This document shows positions 1 to 5,394 of a stretch of 6,647 nucleotides of DNA, piece after piece. Position numbers and translations under genes: made by a program. Under the pieces are notes generated by a model. That model was not told the origin of the DNA. It searched no databases and was given only the letters and a program-made list of their open reading frames with translations. The DNA is from a bacterium (GTDB lineage Bacteria > JAMCPX01), in the NCBI GenBank assembly GCA_021789095.1, contig JAJYJX010000128.1, forward strand, positions 1-6,647, written 5' to 3'. Each line of letters opens with the position of its first letter. Within the stretch, counting starts at the first letter, position 1.

Positions 1-465
1 ACACCGGATCAGGCTAAATACATAATCGCAGCACTCGCACCTGCAAAGATAACCGAGGTTTCTGTTGACGAGGCAGAGCGGTATATAGAAGTTGTAGTTC
101 CTGACGACCAGTTGTCACTCGCGATAGGAAGAAAAGGTATCAATGTCAGGCTTGCAGCCCAGTTGTCGGGATGGAAGATAGATATCAAGAGTGAGAGCAA
201 CCTTAAGGAAATAAAGGAAAAGGCGAAAGAGGCATTCTCCGAGTTCAGTGCAATAACGGTCAAGACCGCTGAACTTCTTTACGGATACGGCATAAAATCA
301 ATAAAGGAGCTTGCCGATGCTCCCATGGATGTACTGGTAAAGATACCCGGTTTCGATGAAAAGAATGCAAAACAACTCAAGGAATCAGCCGTTGAGGAAT
401 TAAAAAAGAGAGCGGAAGGCGCATCTTCGGCTGATAAGTCTGTAGCTGTCAGTCAGGATACATAA
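1..465 (+). CDS. nusA: Transcription termination/antitermination factor NusA (C-terminal part, 5' end outside window)
   Basis: The reading frame is open from the first base, so the gene enters from upstream; 154 codons are visible before the TAA. NusA binds RNA polymerase and nascent RNA and modulates pausing, termination and antitermination. Visible residues 1-65 are the end of the KH region: the stretch APAKITEVSVDE leads into a second KH motif whose GxxG loop is GRKG (visible residues 43-46), followed by NVRLAAQLSGWKIDI, a NusA hallmark. Residues about 90-133 form one helix-hairpin-helix repeat (YGIKSIKELADAP, then KIPGFDEKNAKQL), like the first acidic repeat of E. coli NusA. The second E. 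coli repeat is missing, and the protein ends in a short Ala/Ser-rich tail. An internal ATG at 112 lies inside the KH motif and is not the true start. infB follows after 10 nt, without the ylxR or ylxQ genes often found between them. The family call is secure. Confidence 0.97.
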   Translation, partial: TPDQAKYIIAALAPAKITEVSVDEAERYIEVVVPDDQLSLAIGRKGINVRLAAQLSGWKIDIKSESNLKEIKEKAKEAFSEFSAITVKTAELLYGYGIKSIKELADAPMDVLVKIPGFDEKNAKQLKESAVEELKKRAEGASSADKSVAVSQDT

Positions 466-466
466 A

Positions 467-471
467 AGGGG
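467..471 (+). promoter_or_regulatory. Ribosome binding site of infB
   Basis: AGGGG lies 4 nt before the infB ATG at 476, in the 10-nt gap after the nusA stop. It is a weak, close-spaced Shine-Dalgarno, but it supports this start over the next in-frame methionine, which is far downstream inside the linker. Confidence 0.55.
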
Positions 472-475
472 CAGT

Positions 476-3049
476 ATGAAAAAAAGGGTTCACGAAATAG
501 CAAAAGAACTGAACATATCATATAAAGATCTTATAAAGAAATTCAACGACCTTGGTGTACCTGTCAAAAGCCATAACAGTGCTGTTGAAGACAAGGATGT
601 CGACGTACTCAGACATTTGATAGAAAAAGAGCAGGCGCAGTCAGAGGTAAAGCCCAAAACCATATTGAGAAAGAGGAAAGAACCTTCCGTTACTCCTTCT
701 CCAACCATTGAGCCCCAGGAGTCTGCCCAACCGGCGGCCGGAGCTGAAAAAGAGGTCGCCGCCGCAAAAGAACATGCCGGGGCCGTAAAACCTGAAAAGG
801 AGTTTGTCAAGACCGATATCCAGAAACATGCAGCCGTAAAAGAAAAAAAGATAGAAGAGAAACAGCCCGGTGAACAACCGGTAAGTAAGATAAAAATGGC
901 TGAAGAAGAACAGGTTCTTTCTGAGGAGCAGAAGGCTGCAGGGGTAGTACAGGCAGGGCAGGCACAGAAGTCCCAGGAAAAACCGGCCAGGGGACCGGAG
1001 GTCCAGGACATAAAGAAGCTCTCCAAGCAGCCTCCGGGACCGGCAGAACCTGATATGAGAGGCAAGGGCAAGATCAAATCGGAAAAAGGTGGAGCATTCA
1101 TAAAGAAGAAAATATTATCAAAGATAAAAACAGATCTTTCCGAAGAAATTGATCTTCTTGAAGAAAGCAAGGACGATGAAACTATATTGCAGGATGTTGC
1201 GAGCTATCCTAAAAAGGTGCAAAACCAGCATAAGCAGCATAAGCACGATAAATCTATTTCTCCAGTCCCCAAGCCCCCGGTTCAAAAGCAGAAGAAGGTA
1301 GTAAAAATAGAAGACAGGATGACGGTGTCAAGCCTTTCACAAATAATGGGGGTAAAGGCCGCAGAAATCATCAAAAGGCTTATAACGCTCGGTGTGATGG
1401 CGGGTATAAATGATGTTATAGAAGCCGATGTTGCTTCCCTTATAATCAAGGACATCGGATTTGAGGTGGCTGTAAAGCAGGAACAATCTCCGGAAACGAA
1501 CCTGCAGGAGGAACCGGATACGCCGGAAAAACTCAGACTAAGACCGCCTGTTGTTACCGTTATGGGACATGTTGATCACGGTAAAACCACCCTGCTTGAT
1601 GCAATAAGGACAACAAAAGTGGCAGAGGGTGAGGCAGGCGGTATCACACAGCACATAGGTGCGTACAAGATAACACTGGACAACAAACCTGTTGTTTTTC
1701 TTGATACACCGGGCCATGAGGCTTTTACCGCAATGCGTGCAAGGGGTGCGAAGGTAACGGACATCGTTATACTTGTTGTTGCTGCGGATGACGGCGTTAT
1801 GCCACAGACTATTGAAGCGATCGATCATGCAAAGGCTGCCGGTGTACCCATACTGATTGCAATAAATAAGATAGACAAGCCTGAAGCTCAGCCCCAGAGA
1901 GTGATGCAGCAGCTTTCCGACTACGGTCTCGTGCCGGAGCAGTGGGGAGGAAACACACTTTACGCGATGATCTCTGCAAAGAAGAAAACAGGCATTAATG
2001 AACTGCTTGAGCTTATTCTTTTACAGTCAGAGATGATGGAATTAAAAGCGAATCCTGATAAAAAGGCAAAGGCGACCATTATAGAGACCAGGATGGACAG
2101 GGGTTTCGGAGTCGTTGCAACTGCAATAGTAAAAGAGGGCACCCTCAGAAAGGGTGACTACATAATTTACGGGCTTAATTATAACAAGGTTAAGACACTG
2201 CTGGATGATAACGGTAATGTTATACAAGCCGCCGGGCCGTCCACACCTGTGGAAATCATAGGTTTTGAATCGCTTCCGGAAGTTGGCGACAATATATTGG
2301 CTGTTAACGATGAAGAGACTGCAAGGAAGATTACGGAGTACCGTCTCAATCAGCAGCAAGATATTATGCCTGCAAAAAAGGTGAAGATATCGCTGGAGGA
2401 CATATACAGGAAGATAGAGGAGGGCAGTATAAAAGAGCTCCCTGTACTCCTGAAATGCGATGTCATGGGTTCTCTCGGCGCAATAAAGGACGCAATAGAG
2501 GGCCTTTCCAGTGAAACGGTAAAGGTGAGAATAATACATGCCGGCATAGGAGGCATAACGGAAAGTGACGTAATGCTGGCCGCTGCTTCAGACGGTATAA
2601 TCATAGGGTTCAATGTAAGACCGGACTCAAGGGCTGTGCAGGTCGCGGGAACGCAGAATATAGAGATTAAGACTTACAATATAATCTATGAACTGATAGA
2701 CAACATAAAGAAAGCACTGAGCGGATTGCTGGAACCTGTGATCAAAGAGAAAGTTATAGGCAGGGCCAAGGTGCTCGAAATATTCAAGATCAGCAAGGTT
2801 GGCGTAATAGCGGGTTCAATGGTCGTTGACGGCAGGATCGAGAGGGGTGCCAATGTAAGGGTGGTCAGGGACGGCGTTGTTGTATATAACAGCAGGATCA
2901 ATTCGCTGAAGCGGTTCAAAGAAGACGTCAAGGATGTCGATAAAGGGTATGAATGCGGTATCGGAATAGAAAAGTTTAATGATGTAAAGAAAGATGATGA
3001 ACTGGAAGTATACAGAATGGAAAAAGAAGGCATTCAGACTGGACCATGA
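476..3049 (+). CDS. infB: Translation initiation factor IF-2
   Basis: An 857-residue GTPase (E. coli IF2 has 890) that delivers fMet-tRNA to the 30S P site and promotes subunit joining. Domains: an IF2_N module at residues 1-52 ([16 protein letters not shown]); a hydrophilic Lys/Glu/Ala/Pro/Gln linker at about 60-280; a second IF2_N module at about 282-335 ([18 protein letters not shown]). The G domain has G1 GHVDHGKT at 364-371, G2 GGITQHIG at 388-395, G3 DTPGH at 410-414, G4 NKID at 464-467 and G5 SAK at 500-502, so all nucleotide-binding motifs are intact. A beta-barrel domain, the third domain (about 620-725) and the tRNA-binding C2 domain (about 755-850) follow. The C2 domain has Ser781 in IAGSMV, where well-studied IF2s have Cys; the second conserved Cys is present (Cys827 in ECGIG). 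The start is set by AGGGG upstream and by the conserved N-terminal module starting at once. The stop overlaps the rbfA start (ATGA), which suggests translational coupling. Confidence 0.98.
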   Translation: MKKRVHEIAKELNISYKDLIKKFNDLGVPVKSHNSAVEDKDVDVLRHLIEKEQAQSEVKPKTILRKRKEPSVTPSPTIEPQESAQPAAGAEKEVAAAKEHAGAVKPEKEFVKTDIQKHAAVKEKKIEEKQPGEQPVSKIKMAEEEQVLSEEQKAAGVVQAGQAQKSQEKPARGPEVQDIKKLSKQPPGPAEPDMRGKGKIKSEKGGAFIKKKILSKIKTDLSEEIDLLEESKDDETILQDVASYPKKVQNQHKQHKHDKSISPVPKPPVQKQKKVVKIEDRMTVSSLSQIMGVKAAEIIKRLITLGVMAGINDVIEADVASLIIKDIGFEVAVKQEQSPETNLQEEPDTPEKLRLRPPVVTVMGHVDHGKTTLLDAIRTTKVAEGEAGGITQHIGAYKITLDNKPVVFLDTPGHEAFTAMRARGAKVTDIVILVVAADDGVMPQTIEAIDHAKAAGVPILIAINKIDKPEAQPQRVMQQLSDYGLVPEQWGGNTLYAMISAKKKTGINELLELILLQSEMMELKANPDKKAKATIIETRMDRGFGVVATAIVKEGTLRKGDYIIYGLNYNKVKTLLDDNGNVIQAAGPSTPVEIIGFESLPEVGDNILAVNDEETARKITEYRLNQQQDIMPAKKVKISLEDIYRKIEEGSIKELPVLLKCDVMGSLGAIKDAIEGLSSETVKVRIIHAGIGGITESDVMLAAASDGIIIGFNVRPDSRAVQVAGTQNIEIKTYNIIYELIDNIKKALSGLLEPVIKEKVIGRAKVLEIFKISKVGVIAGSMVVDGRIERGANVRVVRDGVVVYNSRINSLKRFKEDVKDVDKGYECGIGIEKFNDVKKDDELEVYRMEKEGIQTGP
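653..1315 (+). other. Low-complexity charged linker region of IF-2
   Basis: Residues about 60-280 of IF2 are dominated by Lys, Glu, Gln, Ala and Pro with few hydrophobic residues and no recognisable fold, as expected for the disordered, poorly conserved spacer between the two IF2_N modules. Low stop-codon density in this composition also explains the long spurious open frames on the opposite strand. The linker holds a small duplicated Gln-His-Lys motif at 1226-1243 and a locally GC-rich stretch near 731-765 that could form a hairpin. Confidence 0.75.
1226..1243 (+). repeat. Short tandem repeat, two exact 9-bp units coding Gln-His-Lys
   Basis: The unit CAGCATAAG occurs twice in a row (1226-1234 and 1235-1243) in the infB frame and codes residues 251-256 as QHKQHK. 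The next codons (CAC GAT AAA, His-Asp-Lys) may be a decayed third unit. It lies in the disordered linker of IF2, where in-frame slippage is tolerated, and probably arose by replication slippage. Confidence 0.7.
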
Positions 3050-3393
3050 TACCGAACAGAACACAGCGGCTTGGTGAGCTGCTGAAGAAAGAGATAACTG
3101 CGATAATATCCAGGAGGGTAAGGGATCCCAGGATAGGGTTCATAACGATCAATGAAGTAGAGGTTAAAGCTGATTTAAAATCAGCCGTAGTTTATTATAC
3201 TGTAATCGGCAATGATGAAGAAAAAGAAAAAACTGCTGCGGCCCTTAAGAAGTCGGCGGGTTTCATAAGAAGAGAGTTGATGCTGGGCCATCTCAGTGTT
3301 AAGAGTATGCCTTCCCTCGTTTTTAAATACGATACTTCACTTGATTACGGTGAAAGAATAGACACGGTATTAAAGAAGCTCAAATATTTATGA
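3046..3393 (+). CDS. rbfA: 30S ribosome-binding factor RbfA
   Basis: A 115-residue protein (E. coli RbfA is 133) that binds the maturing 30S subunit and helps 16S rRNA 5'-end processing and late assembly. It has the single type II KH-like fold. The start RTQRLGELLKKEITAII matches the N-terminal helix, RVRDPRIGFITINEVEV at 25-40 is the family signature, and KKSAGFIRREL at 68-78 carries the conserved Ser-Ala-Gly kink replacing a GxxG loop. The last strand, MPSLVFKYDTSLDYGERID, is also typical. It lacks the longer C-terminal tail of enterobacterial RbfA, as many family members do. The ATG overlaps the infB stop by 4 nt with no strong Shine-Dalgarno, so translation is probably coupled to infB. 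Its own stop overlaps the next start in the same ATGA arrangement. The DUF503 (ylxP) gene often found between infB and rbfA is absent. Confidence 0.96.
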   Translation: MIPNRTQRLGELLKKEITAIISRRVRDPRIGFITINEVEVKADLKSAVVYYTVIGNDEEKEKTAAALKKSAGFIRRELMLGHLSVKSMPSLVFKYDTSLDYGERIDTVLKKLKYL

Positions 3394-4355
3394 TCAAAAC
3401 AAAAAGTATCGATGAGTTTAAGCGATTAATCAAAAAGAATAAGTCGTTTTTGATATTAACACATGTAAACCCGGAACCGGATACCATTGGTTCCGCATTA
3501 TCACTTTATCACTACATCAAAGGTACGGGTAAGAATGTTAAGGTTTACAATGAAGACGATCTGCCAAAATTCATGAAATTTATGAAATACTCCTCCGTGA
3601 TAAGCACCGTTATGCCTGCCATGAGATTTGATGTGGCAATTTGCGTTGATGCAGGCAGTCCAGATATGCTGGGCGGTGAATTCAACAGGTTAAAGAGTAG
3701 TTTTTTTGTCAATATAGATCATCATAGAACAAATACAATGTACGGGGATCTCAACATAGTTGACCCGTGTGCATCAGCCACGTGTGAACTTATATACGAT
3801 CTTTTTAAGAAGATCGGCGCGGATATCGACATAACGATAGCATCCCTGCTGCTTACAGGCATAATATACGATACAGGTTCATTCAGGTACAGAAATACGA
3901 CGTACAATACTCTCAAGATTTCATCCGAACTTGTCAGATCCGGTGCGGACATTGCAGGTATCACCGAGAAGCTTTACGAGAACCAGTCACTCGAAAGGTT
4001 GAAACTTTTAGAGATGATACTGAACACACTTGAGCTGTCGTCCGACGGTAAGATAGCATCTGTAGAACTTTCAAAAAATATGTATGAAGCCACCGGGACA
4101 TCCAGGGAAGATGCAGAGGGTATGATAGATTATCCTAAATCAATAAGCGGTGTTATTGTGGCTGTATTGTTCAGGGAAATAGAAGATGGCAGGTATAAAG
4201 TGAGCCTCAGGTCAAAAAGCGATTTCAATGTTTCAGACATAGCCGAAGAATTGGGAGGGGGCGGACACAAGAACGCGGCAGGGTGTACCATGGAAGGGCG
4301 GTTGTTTGACGTTAAAAACAAGGTTTTCAGTAAGATTGTGGAGAGGTTAAAATAA
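3390..4355 (+). CDS. nrnA: DHH/DHHA1 phosphoesterase, NrnA-like oligoribonuclease / pAp phosphatase
   Basis: A 321-residue cytoplasmic DHH-superfamily protein of the usual NrnA length (about 310-330). Characterised NrnA proteins degrade 2-5 nt RNAs, pGpG and 3'-phosphoadenosine 5'-phosphate using Mn2+. Visible motifs: motif I THVNPEPDTIGS (His25, Glu29, Asp31); motif II with Asp87 in CVDAG; the name-giving motif III Asp110-His111-His112 followed by RTN; motif IV GIIYDTGSFRYRNT with Asp161. The C-terminal DHHA1 domain has SLRSKSDFNVSDIA and the substrate-binding loop GGGGHKNAAGC starting at 289. All motifs fit an active enzyme except that motif I reads P-E-x-D instead of the usual P-D-x-D, so one expected metal ligand is Glu. 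The start is the ATGA overlap with rbfA; only a weak AAGAAG lies upstream, so coupled translation is likely. Activity on nanoRNA versus pAp versus cyclic dinucleotide products cannot be told from sequence. Confidence 0.9.
   Translation: MIKTKSIDEFKRLIKKNKSFLILTHVNPEPDTIGSALSLYHYIKGTGKNVKVYNEDDLPKFMKFMKYSSVISTVMPAMRFDVAICVDAGSPDMLGGEFNRLKSSFFVNIDHHRTNTMYGDLNIVDPCASATCELIYDLFKKIGADIDITIASLLLTGIIYDTGSFRYRNTTYNTLKISSELVRSGADIAGITEKLYENQSLERLKLLEMILNTLELSSDGKIASVELSKNMYEATGTSREDAEGMIDYPKSISGVIVAVLFREIEDGRYKVSLRSKSDFNVSDIAEELGGGGHKNAAGCTMEGRLFDVKNKVFSKIVERLK
4340..4347 (+). promoter_or_regulatory. Ribosome binding site of truB
   Basis: GGAGAGGT lies within the last codons of nrnA, 7 nt before the ATG at 4355. 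The spacing favours 4355 over the second in-frame ATG at 4361. The start also overlaps the nrnA stop by one base (TAATG), so this site probably works together with translational coupling. Confidence 0.65.
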
Positions 4356-5110
4356 TGAATATGCAGGTTTCAGGGGCAATTTTAATTGATAAGCCGCCTT
4401 TTATCACATCGTATGATGTAATAAGGCAGTTAAAAGGATTACTGCCTGCAGTGAAGATCGGTCATACCGGCACACTGGATCCCATAGCAACCGGTCTAAT
4501 GATACTGCTTTTGGGAACCGCAACAAAGCTTGCCGGATATTTCCTGAAATTGAGCAAGGTTTATACCTTTACCGTAAGGTTCGGTCAGGAAACCGATACC
4601 ATGGACAGCGCCGGAACAATAATAAAAGAATGCGATTACACTCATATTACGACGGATGCTTTAATTGAAGCTGTACAATCCCTTACGGGTATTATAGAAC
4701 AACATCCGCCCGCATATTCTGCAATAAAGTACAGGGGGAGACCGCTGTATGAATATGCCAGGAAGGGCCAGAAGGTGGAAGTATCCCCGAGAATGGTAAA
4801 AATCACGGATCTTTCTATGAATAAGTTCTACCCTCCTTATGCGGAATTTACAGCAGCAGTATCATCAGGCACTTACATCCGTTCGCTTGCAAAATCTATA
4901 GGGGATGGTATAGGTTGTTGTGCTCATGTAACAGAACTGAGACGGTTAAGCATAGGTGGCTTCACTGTAGGACAGGCGCTCCAACTGCATAAAATAAAAC
5001 AACACCTTACCTGTAATGCTCATGACTACAGTTTCTTAATAGACGGTGAAATACTTATGAATGAGATAAGACAGAATGATTCTTTGGGAAATCAAGAAGT
5101 ACAAACATAG
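4355..5110 (+). CDS. truB: tRNA pseudouridine(55) synthase TruB, short form without C-terminal domain
   Basis: This enzyme isomerises U55 in the T loop of tRNAs to pseudouridine. At 251 residues it is clearly shorter than E. coli TruB (314). The catalytic core is complete: HTGTLDPIATG at 37-47 with catalytic Asp42 (E. coli Asp48), GTATK at 54-58, Tyr70 matching E. coli Tyr76, PAYSAIKYRGRPLYEYAR as motif III, and SGTYIRSL with Arg176 matching E. coli Arg181, ending in AHVTELRRLSIGGF. About 55 residues later the protein stops, so the PUA-like C-terminal RNA-binding domain is not encoded. Two positions depart from the usual consensus: the N-terminal KPxGxTS motif has Phe16 in place of Gly, and the Asp usual after IRSLAR is Ser181. 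The frame ends cleanly against the rpsO ribosome binding site. It starts in a one-base TAATG overlap with nrnA. ribF, a common neighbour after truB, is absent. Confidence 0.95.
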   Translation: MNMQVSGAILIDKPPFITSYDVIRQLKGLLPAVKIGHTGTLDPIATGLMILLLGTATKLAGYFLKLSKVYTFTVRFGQETDTMDSAGTIIKECDYTHITTDALIEAVQSLTGIIEQHPPAYSAIKYRGRPLYEYARKGQKVEVSPRMVKITDLSMNKFYPPYAEFTAAVSSGTYIRSLAKSIGDGIGCCAHVTELRRLSIGGFTVGQALQLHKIKQHLTCNAHDYSFLIDGEILMNEIRQNDSLGNQEVQT

Positions 5111-5115
5111 GAGGT
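5109..5115 (+). promoter_or_regulatory. Strong ribosome binding site of rpsO
   Basis: AGGAGGT is a near-perfect complement of the 16S 3' end, 5 nt (all A) before the rpsO ATG, and it shares two bases with the truB TAG stop. It is the strongest Shine-Dalgarno in the window, in keeping with the high protein output needed from a ribosomal protein gene inside a weakly expressed operon. Confidence 0.9.
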
Positions 5116-5120
5116 AAAAA

Positions 5121-5390
5121 ATGGCTTTAACAAAGGGAAAGAAGGCAGAGCTTATAAAGGACTTTGGCGCCCATGAAAAGGATACGGGGTCGCCCGAGGT
5201 CCAGATTTCTCTGCTTACACAAAGGATTAACATGCTTGAAGAACACTTTAAGACGCACAAGAAGGATCACCATTCAAGGCAGGGTTTACTGAAGCTGGTG
5301 AGTCAGAGGCGTAGTTTGTTGAACTACTTAAAGAAAAGCTCAGAAAAGCGATATAATGATCTGGTTAGCAGATTGGGGATAAGGAAATAA
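5121..5390 (+). CDS. rpsO: 30S ribosomal protein S15
   Basis: An 89-residue primary 16S rRNA-binding protein, the same length as E. coli S15; it binds the central-domain three-way junction and starts platform assembly, and takes part in bridge B4. Hallmarks are [16 protein letters not shown] (residues 21-36), [23 protein letters not shown] (42-64) with the rRNA-contacting KKDHHSR block, and the C-terminal [24 protein letters not shown]. The start is fixed by AGGAGGT 5 nt upstream. Arg is mostly coded by AGG here, so AGG is not avoided in highly expressed genes of this organism. rpsO next to pnp is a very widely conserved pair; the gap to pnp is only 4 nt, too short for the terminator and RNase III sites found between them in E. 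coli. S15 represses its own mRNA in several bacteria; any such element here would have to lie within the end of truB or the rpsO coding region. Confidence 0.98.
   Translation: MALTKGKKAELIKDFGAHEKDTGSPEVQISLLTQRINMLEEHFKTHKKDHHSRQGLLKLVSQRRSLLNYLKKSSEKRYNDLVSRLGIRK
5381..5385 (+). promoter_or_regulatory. Ribosome binding site of pnp
   Basis: AAGGA, within the last codons of rpsO, sits 9 nt before the pnp ATG at 5395. It supports that start, which is also where the conserved PNPase N-terminus begins. Confidence 0.55.
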
Positions 5391-5394
5391 AAAC

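Noticed and set aside
490-1170. 226-residue open frame on the minus strand
   Set aside because: It lies antisense to the infB linker, whose Lys/Glu/Ala-rich codons leave few stops in the reverse frame. The product is a Ser/Phe/Cys-rich string with no recognisable motif, and infB is certain on the + strand.
1319-1321. Possible internal IF2 start at Met282, just before the second IF2_N module
   Set aside because: Shorter IF2 forms exist in E. coli by internal initiation, but there is no clear Shine-Dalgarno at proper spacing before this ATG, so the sequence alone does not support it.
2042-2539. 165-residue open frame on the minus strand
   Set aside because: It is antisense to conserved IF2 domains, with a Tyr/Leu/Cys-rich composition typical of reverse-frame shadows and no family motif.
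4361-4363. Alternative truB start at the second in-frame ATG
   Set aside because: The ATG at 4355 has better spacing to GGAGAGGT (7 nt versus 13) and overlaps the nrnA stop. The two-residue difference does not affect the domain.
5391-5394. rpsO-pnp intergenic processing site or terminator as in E. coli
   Set aside because: Only four bases separate the genes, so there is no space for the hairpins seen in E. coli.
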